A stretch of 64,000 nucleotides of DNA, taken from positions 124,001 to 188,000 of the forward strand of contig NZ_CAKKNA010000003.1 of the NCBI RefSeq assembly GCF_918741275.1, given 5' to 3'. The notes under the pieces were generated by a model, which ran no database searches, was not told where the DNA came from, and was given only the letters and a program-made list of their open reading frames with translations. Origin of the DNA: Bacillus sp. CECT 9360 (GTDB lineage: Bacteria > Bacillota > Bacilli > Bacillales > DSM-1321). Position 1 is the first letter of the stretch. Each line of letters starts with the position of its first letter. Positions 36,691 through 45,876 of this stretch are shown in pieces. The position numbers were made by a program, and so were the translations under genes.

Positions 36691-37059
36691 TTAATCACGG
36701 CTTATCTCGAGAAATTCCAATATTTCAGCATCAGGTCCTGTTGAGAAAAACGTTTTCCAGCCATTTGCAAGAAAATAAGGACCTTCCGTTATGTGATACC
36801 CATCTTTTTTAAGTCTGTTCAGCATCCGTTCCATATTCTTCACCTCAAAACAGAGATGTAACCTCATCCTCCCTAAGGTTACATATGCACTATATTGCGT
36901 TTGAATAAGTTCTATCCTGAAATCACCCAAAGTCAAAAAAGCGATTTTTTCTCCCATTAATTCAAATTGTGTTTCTTTTTCCAACCCCAGATAATCCTGA
37001 TAGAATCTCCTTGATACTTCTATATCCTTCACTTCAAAAGCTATGTGGTGGAACTTCAT
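36691..37059 (-). CDS. VOC/glyoxalase family protein
   Basis: 122-residue vicinal-oxygen-chelate fold: MKFHHIAFEVKDIEVSRRFY start, central RLHLCFEVKNMERML and terminal PDAEILEFLE with the metal-type Glu. Last gene of an SDR-QueA-like-VOC cluster, 12 bases after the QueA-like gene. Substrate unknown. Confidence 0.87.
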   Translation of the reverse strand: MKFHHIAFEVKDIEVSRRFYQDYLGLEKETQFELMGEKIAFLTLGDFRIELIQTQYSAYVTLGRMRLHLCFEVKNMERMLNRLKKDGYHITEGPYFLANGWKTFFSTGPDAEILEFLEISRD

Positions 37060-37071
37060 GGCATTTTCCCC

Positions 37072-38100
37072 TCATATAATTAGATTCATGTCCCCAAATT
37101 CATGCCAAAGGTAGCCTTGATCAATAGCTTCTTGGTATGCACATATTAATTTATCCTCGCTGATGAAAGCTGCAAGCATATCTAAATGGCTGGCTTCAGG
37201 TTCATGAAACCCTGTTAATATCCCATCAATCATTTTTAATTGATACTTCGAATCAATGTAAAGTTTAGTAGAGCCCTCAAGTTTTCCGCTGCTTATTGAC
37301 GATTCGATTGCACGGACTACAGTTGTCCCGACAGCAATGACTCTACCGCCTTCGTCTTTCGTTCGAAGGATGCTCGCCATCGTTTCTTCAGGTATTTTGT
37401 ATTGTTCAACCTGATCAACAGGACCGAGGTGCCATTTATCTTCCAATAAATAGCTTAGTCCGGTATGAAGCTGTAAGAAAGCGATCTTGACTCCTTTTTG
37501 CTGAAGAGCAAGTAGAAGCTCCCAGCTGAAGGCTCTACCCGCAGACGGCATTTCCACTGAACCCGGGACCGTCCCATAAACGGTTTGATAATAATTCAAA
37601 TCCCACGGTTGATGAATGTATTCATAACGCACCGGTTCACCCAAGCTATAGATATCATTGAATAGCTCAGAACCCGTTTTCGAAAAATGCAAAGTCTTAA
37701 GGGGGGAGTTTACCTTTACTCCCGTGACCTTTGCACAGAGGGAGTATGAAAAATGCAATGTATCACCAAGCTTCACTGTATCGGAAACGATTAACGACTC
37801 CCAAACCCCCTCATTTTTACGCCTGGCAAGCCTTACTTCCACATCTTCATGCACTGAAACGCCATTTCTTTTCATAGTAGCTTTTAAAATGGCCGGTATG
37901 GTCCGACTGTTATTCAACACGAGCATATCGCCCCCGTTAAGATACTGATCCAAATGAAAGAAAAGATCATGGTCCACCTCACCGGATACGCGGTCCAAGG
38001 TCATCATCCGCACCCGGTCTCTTCTAATCCCTCGACGTTCCGGCGGTGTACCGGCGTGTAAAGCTGGCGGCAGTTCAAATAATGTATATATAGATGCCAT
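37072..38100 (-). CDS. Diverged QueA-like SAM:tRNA ribosyltransferase-isomerase
   Basis: 342-residue relative of QueA, the enzyme that makes epoxyqueuosine in tRNA. Matching blocks: ELPPALHAGTPPERRGI, RVRMMTLDR, DMLVLNNSRTIPAIL, TVYGTVPGSVEMPSAGRAF, IAFLQLHTGLSYL, GGRVIAVGTTVVRAIES and ILTGFHEPEASHLDML. Versus canonical QueA, PTAGLHF is PSAGRAF, and FHLP is FHEP. It is coupled to an SDR (TAATG overlap) and a VOC protein, not to tgt/ruvB/yajC, so it is likely a paralogue with another substrate or a changed role. Confidence 0.83.
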   Translation of the reverse strand: MASIYTLFELPPALHAGTPPERRGIRRDRVRMMTLDRVSGEVDHDLFFHLDQYLNGGDMLVLNNSRTIPAILKATMKRNGVSVHEDVEVRLARRKNEGVWESLIVSDTVKLGDTLHFSYSLCAKVTGVKVNSPLKTLHFSKTGSELFNDIYSLGEPVRYEYIHQPWDLNYYQTVYGTVPGSVEMPSAGRAFSWELLLALQQKGVKIAFLQLHTGLSYLLEDKWHLGPVDQVEQYKIPEETMASILRTKDEGGRVIAVGTTVVRAIESSISSGKLEGSTKLYIDSKYQLKMIDGILTGFHEPEASHLDMLAAFISEDKLICAYQEAIDQGYLWHEFGDMNLII

Positions 38101-38834
38101 TATCCTTCTTCCTTTCGATTAAATTCCTGAGCTTCAAAACGCATGCCGTTGATGGCACTCAATTCTGTAGAAGCGAGATATAAGAAAACATCAACTACAT
38201 CATTGGGGTTAGCTAGTGGATAATCGCAATCCGGAACTGCTAATGCATGCATATTCGTATCCATTTCTCCGGGGTCGACCATATTGACCCTTACATTTGT
38301 TCCTTTGACTTCATCTGCCCACGTTTGCGTAAGACCCTCGACAGCAAATTTAGAAACACCATATGCCCCCCAGCCAGCATAGCCTGTATGTCCTGCTTCA
38401 GATGTGAGATTAATGACAGCACCTTCATTCCTTTGCAGCATTCCGGCAATCACCCTTTTTGTTAGTAAAAAAGAACTGACTGTGTTGACCCGTATAACTT
38501 CCTGAAAATCTTCTTCCGGAAAATCCAATAATAATGGGATGGGGCTGGGACCTAACATCGAGGCATTATTTATCAGCACGTCGATCCTTCCGAAGAAGTC
38601 CTCTGCCATTGAGGTGAACCTTTCAACATCACGGGAAACCGACACATCAGCTGTAACCGCAAGAACTTCGGTGCCGAGCTCCTGCGCCTCTTTTTGAACC
38701 TTTAGCAAGTCGTCCTCCCCTCTCGCACAAATCGCAAGCTTCACTCCCTGTTTCGCAAAGGCTAACGTTAATGCCTTACCCAGGCCTTTTGAAGCGCCCG
38801 TAATCATAACCACTTTACCGACAAATGAGTTCAC
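38100..38834 (-). CDS. SDR family oxidoreductase
   Basis: 244-residue short-chain dehydrogenase: TGASKGLGKALTLAFAKQG (cofactor loop), LINNASML, and catalytic YGVSK (Tyr-x-x-x-Lys) after a Ser in NLTSEAGHTG. The second acidic residue after the loop suggests NAD or NADP use cannot be settled. GTG 38834 is preferred because AGGAG lies eight bases upstream; a GTG at 38843 overlaps that site. First gene of the three-gene cluster. Confidence 0.9.
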   Translation of the reverse strand: MNSFVGKVVMITGASKGLGKALTLAFAKQGVKLAICARGEDDLLKVQKEAQELGTEVLAVTADVSVSRDVERFTSMAEDFFGRIDVLINNASMLGPSPIPLLLDFPEEDFQEVIRVNTVSSFLLTKRVIAGMLQRNEGAVINLTSEAGHTGYAGWGAYGVSKFAVEGLTQTWADEVKGTNVRVNMVDPGEMDTNMHALAVPDCDYPLANPNDVVDVFLYLASTELSAINGMRFEAQEFNRKEEG

Positions 38835-39033
38835 AAAAATCACTCCTGATCTACATTTATTAATCGCCTTCCTATATTCATCTTACGTTTTTGCTATCTT
38901 ACATTCGTCGATAGAAAGTTTGAATGTTCCCTACAACTTTAGTCTGAGGGCTTAAAAATCCCCGATTTAAGATTCATAGTTTTACTAAGCGGGTTTACGG
39001 GAATTTAACTAGTAAAAGCTATGGAGGTTAACT

Positions 39034-39540
39034 ATGAATAGAAATAATCTGCAAACATATTGGTTCGAAGATGATGGTGTCATTCCAAACAATCCTAATC
39101 TGCCCGTCCTGTTTTATCCCGGGGCATTTTCCGAGCAACCTGAACGGACAGAAGAAACGTTCAATAAGAATAATTGGCGAAATAGCTGGACAAATGGGGT
39201 TTTTGACTTTCATCATTATCACAGCAATGCACATGAAGTGCTCGGTGTAGTCCAAGGTACAGCCACACTCCAGCTTGGCGGCGAAAAAGGAAAAGCGGTT
39301 GACATAAAGAAAGGCGATGTAATCATCCTGCCGGCGGGAACCGGGCACAAAAGACTGCAATCCAGCGATGATTTCAAGATTGCGGGGGCTTATCCAGATG
39401 GAATGGGGCATAATCTCAAAACGGAAAAGGAGGAAGATAGGCTGTTTGCTTCTGAAGACATCTCCAAATTGCCCCTGCCTGATACCGATCCGGTTTTCGG
39501 AAACAACGGGCCATTGATGAAGGAATGGAATGTAAGATAG
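39034..39540 (+). CDS. Cupin domain protein (YjlB-like)
   Basis: 168-residue single cupin: DFHHYHSNAHEVLGVVQGTA gives the His/Glu metal ligands and GDVIILPAGTGHKRL the third His. The N-terminus YWFEDDGVIPNNPNLPVLFY matches the YjlB subgroup. Function unknown. GGAGGT precedes the ATG. Confidence 0.88.
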   Translation: MNRNNLQTYWFEDDGVIPNNPNLPVLFYPGAFSEQPERTEETFNKNNWRNSWTNGVFDFHHYHSNAHEVLGVVQGTATLQLGGEKGKAVDIKKGDVIILPAGTGHKRLQSSDDFKIAGAYPDGMGHNLKTEKEEDRLFASEDISKLPLPDTDPVFGNNGPLMKEWNVR

Positions 39541-39550
39541 AATATTTCTA

Positions 39551-39596
39551 AAAAACCTCCCGCTAGCACCATGATGAGTGAAAAGCGGGAGGTTTA
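39551..39596 (+). terminator. Terminator of cupin gene
   Basis: AAACCTCCCGC / GCGGGAGGTTT stem followed by a short T-run. Confidence 0.8.
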
Positions 39597-39710
39597 TTAA
39601 ATCTATCAATTTCTCAGGAATCATGTATGGTTCTGCTATGAAAGCTGATTAATTGCTATAGAAAATGCTCAAAATACCATATTGTTATGTTCGGTTACAT
39701 ATTTTAATCG

Positions 39711-39920
39711 GTTTCTGCTCGATTATTTGGATTTCTGCTCGATTATCGAATTTTCTGCTCGATTATTTGGATTTCTGCTCGATTATTGAATTTTCTGCTC
39801 GATTATTTGGATTTCTGCTCGCTTATTGAATTTTCTGCTCGATTATTTGGATTTCTGCTCGATTATTGAATTTCTGCTCGATTATTTGGATTTCTGCTCG
39901 ATTATTGAATTTTCTGCTCG
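39711..39920. repeat. 20-bp-period tandem array (array 1)
   Basis: About ten tandem 20-mers alternate between GATTATTTGGATTTCTGCTC and GATTATTGAATTTTCTGCTC, giving a 40-bp higher-order period; one unit is 19 bp. Lies between the convergent cupin and clpE terminators. No ORF and no spacers. Confidence 0.92.
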
Positions 39921-39940
39921 GTAACAGTTCACCACAGGTC

Positions 39941-39972
39941 AAAAAGCCTCCGTAATTAAACGGAGGCTTTTT
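39941..39972 (-). terminator. Terminator of clpE
   Basis: AAAAAGCCTCCG-TAATTAAA-CGGAGGCTTTTT perfect stem. Confidence 0.93.
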
Positions 39973-39982
39973 CACATAAAGA

Positions 39983-42136
39983 TTATTCAGCAACAATTTT
40001 CAATTTATCTTCTTCAATAACCGCTTTAAAATTCTTCACTTCCGGCTGTTCAAAGATAAAGTCAGCGATTCCATCTTCCAGATGCTCTTGGATGCTGCGG
40101 CGGAGCGGTCTCGCGCCGAATGCAGGATGGTAACCGAGCTCGGCTAATTTTTCTTTTGCTTCGACAGTTACTTCGAGTGCCAATCCTTCAGTTGAAAGTG
40201 TTTCATACAGGTCTTTCAACATAATATCAACGATTTGCAGCAAATCTTCTTTCTTCAATGCAGAGAACTCAATAATATTGTCAAATCGGTTTAAGAACTC
40301 AGGCTTAAAGTAATTTCCAAGTGATTGGAGGATGGTAGCCTCTTCCACCGCTGAGTTAGTACCGAAGCCCATTACCTTTCTCTTCTCGCTGACTCCTGCG
40401 TTACTAGTCATAATAATCACTGTATTCTTGAAGTTAACGGTACGTCCTTGGCTGTCAGTCAGGCGGCCGTCTTCAAGAATTTGCAGGAACATATGCATGA
40501 CATCAGGATGAGCTTTTTCAATTTCATCCAACAGGATGATGCTATACGGCCTGCGGCGAACTTTTTCAGTCAGCTGCCCTGCTTCCTCGTGGCCAACATA
40601 ACCAGGAGGTGAACCAATTAGCTTGGAAACGCTGTGTTTTTCCATGTATTCACTCATGTCAAGGCGGATCATTGCATCCTTGGAGCCGAATAGCTCTTCA
40701 GCTAGCGTTTTTGAAAGTTCCGTTTTACCGACACCTGTTGGTCCGACGAATAGGAAGGAACCAATCGGGCGGTTTTTGGACTTCAAGCCAGCCCGGCTTC
40801 TGCGGATCGCTTTAGCCACTTTCTTAACTGCTTCTTCCTGTCCGATTACCTTTTTAGAAAGTTCTTTCTGCAGGTGAACCATTTTTGCTTGTTCATCTTC
40901 CTGCAACTTGCCTACAGGGATGCCTGTTTTTTGCTCGATAATCTCTTGAATATGGTCTACTGTAACGACTGGGCGGACTGCCTGTTCATTTAATTGCAGC
41001 ATTTCTTCAAGTTTTTCTTCTTCATCCCGAAGCTTAGCGGCTTCTTCATAAGCTTCTTTAGCAAGAGCCTGCTCTTTTTCCTTATTGATCTGGGCAAGGC
41101 GTCCTCTAATATCCTCTTCTTGGGCGCCTTCGATGGTCAAGTTCAATTTAGAACCGGCCTCGTCCATTAGATCAATGGCTTTGTCAGGAAGAAAACGATC
41201 CTGGATGTAGCGGTGTGAAAGTTCAACAGCTGCCTTAAGCGCTTCTTCACTAAATGAAACTTCATGGAAGGCTTCATACCGTTCCTTCAAGCCTTGCAGG
41301 ATGGCATAAGCTTCTGCTGGAGTTGGCTCGTCAATATGAACAGGTTGGAAACGGCGTTCGAGAGCTGCATCCTTTTCGATTTTTCGATATTCAGCCAGTG
41401 TAGTTGCACCGACAAGCTGAAGCTCACCGCGTGCAAGCGCTGGCTTCAGGATATTTCCTGCATCCATTGACCCTTCAGCGGAACCGGCACCGACAATTTG
41501 ATGAATTTCATCGATAAATAAGATCGTGTTCTTTCTTTCCTGTAATTCGGAAATTAGCTGCTTCATCCGTTCCTCAAATTGTCCGCGGATGCCTGTATTG
41601 GAAACAAGGGATGCAACATCAAGCAAATAGACTTCCTTAGAAAGCAATTTAGCTGGTACGTTGCCTTCCACTATTTTTGATGCAAGTCCTTCTGCAACTG
41701 CAGTTTTACCTACACCTGGTTCCCCGATCAACACAGGATTGTTTTTATTTCTTCTATTTAATATTTCAATTAAACGCTTAACTTCCTCATCACGGCCAAT
41801 AACCGGATCAATAAGGCCCGCTTTAGCATTCTGGGTAAGGTTCCGTCCGTATTGGTCAAGTAACCCATTACCGCTGCGCCCGCCGCCCCCGGCAGGTTTC
41901 GCTTTATTATTTTGAATGCCTGAATCCATATGGTTAGGTTGGCCAAATGATTTAAAGAAATCATCTAAAGGAAATCCGTTATGTGGTCCCATATTCATGC
42001 CTCCCATAGCTGCTCCCATTTTATTGTGTTCTTCTTTATAGCAAGTGGAGCACAAATTAAAACTCTGTTGATGGCCATTTACACTTACATGCAACGAAAT
42101 AGCTGCTGGATTACTATGACACTTCTCACAATTCAT
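39983..42136 (-). CDS. clpE: ATP-dependent Clp protease ATPase ClpE
   Basis: 717-residue Hsp100 unfoldase. The N-terminal zinc finger (Cys3, Cys6, Cys29, Cys32) marks ClpE rather than ClpC. Two AAA+ modules carry GEPGVGKTA and GPTGVGKTE Walker A motifs; a UVR-like coiled coil ([20 protein letters not shown]) lies between. It feeds damaged proteins, and in B. subtilis CtsR, to ClpP. ATG 42136 has AAAGGAGGAG; the longer in-frame reading to 42256 runs through the promoter and is rejected. Confidence 0.96.
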   Translation of the reverse strand: MNCEKCHSNPAAISLHVSVNGHQQSFNLCSTCYKEEHNKMGAAMGGMNMGPHNGFPLDDFFKSFGQPNHMDSGIQNNKAKPAGGGGRSGNGLLDQYGRNLTQNAKAGLIDPVIGRDEEVKRLIEILNRRNKNNPVLIGEPGVGKTAVAEGLASKIVEGNVPAKLLSKEVYLLDVASLVSNTGIRGQFEERMKQLISELQERKNTILFIDEIHQIVGAGSAEGSMDAGNILKPALARGELQLVGATTLAEYRKIEKDAALERRFQPVHIDEPTPAEAYAILQGLKERYEAFHEVSFSEEALKAAVELSHRYIQDRFLPDKAIDLMDEAGSKLNLTIEGAQEEDIRGRLAQINKEKEQALAKEAYEEAAKLRDEEEKLEEMLQLNEQAVRPVVTVDHIQEIIEQKTGIPVGKLQEDEQAKMVHLQKELSKKVIGQEEAVKKVAKAIRRSRAGLKSKNRPIGSFLFVGPTGVGKTELSKTLAEELFGSKDAMIRLDMSEYMEKHSVSKLIGSPPGYVGHEEAGQLTEKVRRRPYSIILLDEIEKAHPDVMHMFLQILEDGRLTDSQGRTVNFKNTVIIMTSNAGVSEKRKVMGFGTNSAVEEATILQSLGNYFKPEFLNRFDNIIEFSALKKEDLLQIVDIMLKDLYETLSTEGLALEVTVEAKEKLAELGYHPAFGARPLRRSIQEHLEDGIADFIFEQPEVKNFKAVIEEDKLKIVAE

Positions 42137-42200
42137 ATTTGACTCCTCCTTTAATTTCTGTTCAATGCATAGAAAGTCATTGCTAGTTTTTGTTTTTGAC

Positions 42201-42256
42201 TTTGACTTTCTTTGACCTTGTGAAATTATTATAACCTGACCTTTTTTGACTTTCAA
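42201..42256 (-). promoter_or_regulatory. CtsR-controlled sigma-A promoter of clpE
   Basis: On the minus strand TTGAAA (42256-42251), 17-base spacer and TATAAT (42233-42228). One CtsR operator AGTCAAAAAAGGTCAGG occupies the whole spacer (42251-42235), and a second GGTCAAAGAAAGTCAAA lies just downstream (42217-42201), followed by a further AGTCAAA heptad. Heat or protein stress should relieve CtsR. Confidence 0.95.
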
Positions 42257-42307
42257 CTATTTTGTTTATTGATTAAAAAAATATTTCTATTCTATTGAAC
42301 AGAAGTG

Positions 42308-42457
42308 TTAAAGGTCTGACAGGATTATAATCTCCCTTAAAAACTGAATGTCTTTATATATTTTCCCTTTAATATTAATATCGCGGCAATTGGAGTATTC
42401 AACGGACAGCTTATCGAGTTCTTTTTTAAATATGAACAATTCATCTCGTTGTATCAT
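42308..42457 (-). CDS. Small 49-residue protein, possibly Spo0E-like
   Basis: Begins MIQRDELFIFKKELDKLSVE and ends LREIIILSDL. ATAGGAGCATCGAA gives a well-placed ribosome site. ELDKLSVEY recalls the SQELDxLI-Y signature of Spo0E-type aspartyl-phosphate phosphatases, though the Ser-Gln is missing and the motif sits early. Stands alone between clpE and rsbRD. Confidence 0.6.
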   Translation of the reverse strand: MIQRDELFIFKKELDKLSVEYSNCRDINIKGKIYKDIQFLREIIILSDL

Positions 42458-42589
42458 TTCGATGCTCCTATCGAAATTACTTTATTTGACATTATATTAC
42501 CCGAAATTCGATTTATAAAACGTAAAGGAAAGAAAAAGAGCAATGACGGCTGTCATTGCTTGTAAAGAAAAATTGCTATTTTCATGGTT

Positions 42590-43423
42590 TTAATTATGTG
42601 CACCAATGGCTTGAGACAGTGTGGATTTAATGGATACTTTGTCGAAAGGAATTCCGAGCTTTACAGCCGTTGAGGCGATCTCCGGCCGAAGCCCGGATAG
42701 AGTTGTTGTTACCCCGATCAGGTTTAGTGCTTCGATTAATTGAAAGATCTGGTGAGCTACCATTGTATCAATTATAGCCACTCCGGATAAATCAATATAA
42801 AGCTGGTCAACCCCTTTTTCGGCACATTGCTCTAACGTATTTTCGAGCATGAATTTTGCACGGGCGGTATCGATATCGCCAACTAAAGGAAGCAATGCGG
42901 CATTATTATTGAGTGTAATAACTGGAGAACTTAATTCGTTGATTAATTCCTGCTGACTTTGCAGTTTATGGAGAGAATATTTATGGTTTTCTTCCACGAA
43001 CCACAGGATCACTTCGCCAAAAGTTTTCACAATCATTCGATTCCAGGATTCAATTGTCTCCAAAGAGTATTTCCCTTCGTGTATGGCAATAAATTCTTTA
43101 ATAAAATCGAGATATTGTTCCTGGACTCTAAAAAACTCTCTCATCACGAACTGAACCGGTGTATTTATATGCTCCTCATCTTGCGCAACTTCAACGATCC
43201 ATTTCTCAAAATCCTTAATGAGCTTGGACTTTTCTTCAACAAAGATCTTACAAAAATGTAAATGAAATTCATAATTTTGTTGTTTTACTGCTTTAACTGT
43301 CTCGGGATCTGTAGAAGCATAAACTCCTTTGGAGTCACTTTTGTCCAATGATTCATACCATTCCTCAGTCAGCTCCCAGGCTTTATCTAATAAGAATGTA
43401 TACAATTCCTGATTTCTATGCAT
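42590..43423 (-). CDS. rsbRD: Stressosome RsbR paralogue (RsbRD/YqhA type)
   Basis: 277-residue protein with a helical N-terminal sensor-like domain (residues 1-150) and a C-terminal STAS domain (160-277). SSPVITLNNNAALLPLVGDI and YIDLSGVAIIDTMVAHQI are the RsbR signatures; Thr220 corresponds to the RsbT-phosphorylated site. N-terminal domain has no haem-binding look, similar in size to YqhA. It would form stressosomes with RsbS and control sigma-B through RsbT; those genes are elsewhere. Confidence 0.87.
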   Translation of the reverse strand: MHRNQELYTFLLDKAWELTEEWYESLDKSDSKGVYASTDPETVKAVKQQNYEFHLHFCKIFVEEKSKLIKDFEKWIVEVAQDEEHINTPVQFVMREFFRVQEQYLDFIKEFIAIHEGKYSLETIESWNRMIVKTFGEVILWFVEENHKYSLHKLQSQQELINELSSPVITLNNNAALLPLVGDIDTARAKFMLENTLEQCAEKGVDQLYIDLSGVAIIDTMVAHQIFQLIEALNLIGVTTTLSGLRPEIASTAVKLGIPFDKVSIKSTLSQAIGAHN

Positions 43424-43618
43424 CCTCTCATCCCTTCTTAAAACTCAGTGAAACTATCTATTAAAATAGTATATGTTATATGTTACATGCTCAGGTACTC
43501 ATTTTAACTTATAGGAATTTGAAAAGTCCATTTTTAACATATAAAGGATGAAAGGAAATCTATTTAGATAGTAGAGGGGATTATCAAGGCTCGCCAACAG
43601 AGCTGTTTGCTTTTAGTT

Positions 43619-43975
43619 CTAACTTTGGACTAGCTTTGCAAGCCGCTTAGGAGCCGTTCGAAGGTATCCTTCGGTTATGAAGCTCTCCAAGTCATCCCAC
43701 TCGGGGACAACAGTAAAATCGAAAGAAGTCCATCCATGCTGACCAATATACGGAGTTTTAGAGAAGCCTTCCTTCTGTAAAAGAAACTCTTGTGTTTCTG
43801 GAAGCGTCTTGACAGCTATCGAAAGCCTCTCTTCTTCACCCATCATCACAAAAGGCTTGTCTTTCACACGAAACGACGTATGGCCAAAAGAATCTACTTC
43901 CTCAAACACTTCAGGGAATTCCATGCAAATTCCTCTTACTTTATCAAGAATTTCTATAGCTTCTTCAGATTTTAC
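43619..43975 (-). pseudogene. MmcQ/YjbR-family protein lacking a start codon
   Basis: A complete MmcQ/YjbR domain of 117 residues (KSEEAIEILDKVRGICMEFP; SFGHTSFRVKDKPFVMMGE; GWTSFDFTVVPEWDDLES) whose expected initiator position is GTA (43975-43973). The frame stays open upstream only through sequence that encodes an MFS protein in another frame. The TAA of the MFS fragment overlaps this GTA. Likely a deletion joined the two genes. Confidence 0.75.
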
Positions 43976-44226
43976 CCTTTTATCATGATCGGTTTTCGTC
44001 CAAACCGGTCGGATAAATGCCCGCCAACAAAGCCGCCGACCGTTCCCATTAACGGACTGATTCCTATTGTCAATCCTATAAGCAAAGGGTGAAGCTCCAT
44101 TTTTGACAAATATATTGCCAGAAACGGGAGCGTCATAAATGAAGCCCCCCTTGCTAAAACCGTTCCAATTAACAATACCCATACGATTATATGAAATTGG
44201 CTGATATAACTTTTTATCCGGCTCAC
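43972..44226 (-). pseudogene. MFS transporter N-terminal fragment
   Basis: 84 residues covering the first two membrane helices and the loop signature GGHLSDRFGRKPIMIKG, then an abrupt stop. Full MFS proteins are about 400 residues, so about 80 percent is missing. The stop lies exactly at the start of the YjbR domain. Confidence 0.85.
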
Positions 44227-44346
44227 CGCTGCGCTCCTCTAGCCTAATGAATTTGAGTTGTATTTGGGTAACTCCCCTCCAAATCATAATGCTTTCATCG
44301 TCTATAAGTAAATAATCGATTTTTTATATAATTGCATTAGAAACGC

Positions 44347-44838
44347 TTATCGCTTTAATGAAATATAAATATCAACTTGACTGTTCTCAGGATCTGCACA
44401 TCGTTCATCATATACTTCAAAATCCGTAAGGAATGCTCGTTTATTATTTTTGGACCACTCCCAAATATACTGCCACGCTTCCACGACAATTTCTTGAATC
44501 GGTCCCTTTCTTGTCGTGAACACGATATATTCGTTTTCCGGTATTTCAAATTCGTTCATTTCAGCTGGAACTGCATCACTACTCATTACCTCAGCGCCGA
44601 TAACAAAAGAATAAGAACCATTTTCATCTGATTCATAATCCGTATAAGCAGCTAACACGGTTTTGTTCTTTTTATTTTGGGTCGTTTCTAACCAGTTCTG
44701 GTTATAAAAGCTTTCCCATAATGCCGGAATTACGCCTTCGCCCTTCATCTCTGCTTCGTTTGTTGTTTTTACAGCTCTTCCGATTAACTTTAAATGTCCT
44801 AATGTAGTTAATTTACTTTCGATAAGTGATGATGACAT
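44347..44838 (-). CDS. GyrI-like effector-binding domain protein
   Basis: About 163-residue stand-alone GyrI/AraC-effector-binding fold (IGRAVKTTNEAEMKG; IPENEYIVFTTRKGPIQEIV; FEVYDERCADPENSQVDIYI). No DNA-binding domain, so probably a ligand-binding or hydrolase-type SRPBCC-like protein. ATG 44838 follows GGAGGG; a TTG six bases upstream is less likely. Confidence 0.82.
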   Translation of the reverse strand: MSSSLIESKLTTLGHLKLIGRAVKTTNEAEMKGEGVIPALWESFYNQNWLETTQNKKNKTVLAAYTDYESDENGSYSFVIGAEVMSSDAVPAEMNEFEIPENEYIVFTTRKGPIQEIVVEAWQYIWEWSKNNKRAFLTDFEVYDERCADPENSQVDIYISLKR

Positions 44839-44898
44839 GTACAACCCTCCATTTTGAATATAACAGTATGGATAATAATACCATAAAATCAGTCATCC

Positions 44899-45249
44899 TT
44901 ATGAAAATAATTGATGAATCTGGTTAAAGACAAAACCTTGTAATTTTAAAAAGATCATCCAGCCGCCGACTCCCAGTATGATTGCCAGCAAAAACGGCAA
45001 AGAGTATTTCAATGAAAGAGCTACAATCAGGATCAGAATAATCGTGCCAGGCAATCCGTATAAAACGCCAAAGAGAAAATTTCCAAGATTGCTTGCTGGT
45101 TCCCCTTGCACGTATAACCAAAAAAGACTTAATAAACTGACTAGCGGCAGGGCAGCAATAATTCCTCCATATTTCGGGTATTGTTTCGCTATCAAGGTAA
45201 CGATAGCAATAATCAAAGCAGAAACGAGTGTCTTAACGACGAAATTCAT
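44899..45249 (-). CDS. DUF3147 family membrane protein
   Basis: 116-residue hydrophobic protein with four membrane helices and the family-type KYGGIIAALPLVSLLSL and GLPGTIILILIVAL segments. Overlaps the end of the MarR gene by 17 bases, so it is co-transcribed and probably the regulated target. Function unknown. Confidence 0.83.
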   Translation of the reverse strand: MNFVVKTLVSALIIAIVTLIAKQYPKYGGIIAALPLVSLLSLFWLYVQGEPASNLGNFLFGVLYGLPGTIILILIVALSLKYSLPFLLAIILGVGGWMIFLKLQGFVFNQIHQLFS

Positions 45250-45649
45250 GAATAGCCACCTGCCTCAGTAATTCAAATGAGTGATAAATTTGATCGCACT
45301 GTTCTTCAGTTAATCTCCCAAAAACCATTTTTAGTTTTTCTTTATCCAGTTCAGTGTTTTTTTCCAATACCGACTTCCCTTCAGCAGTAAGCTCAATATA
45401 AACGATCCTCTTATCTCCTTCTTGCTTATATTTTCTTACATAACCTTTTTGCAATAATCTTTTAATATGTTCAGAAGCCGTATTATGGGAGATGCCCATT
45501 GTATCAGCTAAAATTTGAACAGTTACGTATTGATTTTTATGCATGGTCTGCATGCACCTAATGTTTTGGTGAGTTAGATTTTCTTTATGTTCGTAATGCA
45601 GCAAATAATAAATATCGGTCCAAGCTTCATTTATTGATTGAATGTCCAA
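45233..45649 (-). CDS. MarR family transcriptional regulator
   Basis: 138-residue winged-helix regulator: VTVQILADTMGISHNTASEH is the recognition helix region and RKYKQEGDKRIVYIELT the wing. A 29-bp palindrome 16 bases upstream suits autoregulation. Effector not deducible. Confidence 0.9.
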   Translation of the reverse strand: MDIQSINEAWTDIYYLLHYEHKENLTHQNIRCMQTMHKNQYVTVQILADTMGISHNTASEHIKRLLQKGYVRKYKQEGDKRIVYIELTAEGKSVLEKNTELDKEKLKMVFGRLTEEQCDQIYHSFELLRQVAIHEFRR

Positions 45650-45664
45650 AGGATTCTACCTCCA

Positions 45665-45693
45665 ATAATATATCGTATTATACGATATATTAT
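45665..45693. promoter_or_regulatory. Palindromic operator of the marR gene
   Basis: A 14-1-14 perfect inverted repeat with arms AATATATCGTAT-type (core TATCGTATTATACGATA, 45671-45687), directly upstream of the MarR start. Confidence 0.85.
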
Positions 45694-45803
45694 AAACATT
45701 TTTTCCCCGCCTGTAAAATAAGCCCTCTTTTTGTACGGTATTAGTTAAGTAGGTCGCGTCGAAAAATGGTAGTTCTTGTCGAGAAATCGATATATCGGAA
45801 AAG

Positions 45804-45876
45804 TTGATAATAAATAGGCTGAAATTGATAATAAACTGCGAATCTCGATAATAAATCATAAAAACTCGATAATAAA
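45804..45876. repeat. 20/21-bp-period array (array 2)
   Basis: Four units start TTGATAATAAA or TCGATAATAAA at 45804, 45825, 45845 and 45866, spaced 21, 20 and 21 bases. The intervening bases differ. Sits between marR upstream region and the HAD gene end. Confidence 0.8.

Noticed and set aside
39711..39920. CRISPR array
   Set aside because: The units are directly adjacent 20-mers with no unique spacers, and no cas genes are present; it is a simple tandem repeat.
42137..42256. 40-residue extension of ClpE
   Set aside because: It covers the promoter and CtsR sites and would displace the N-terminal zinc finger.
43619..44287. A single 222-residue protein
   Set aside because: Its first 100 residues are the out-of-frame reading of an MFS fragment; only the last 117 form a known domain.
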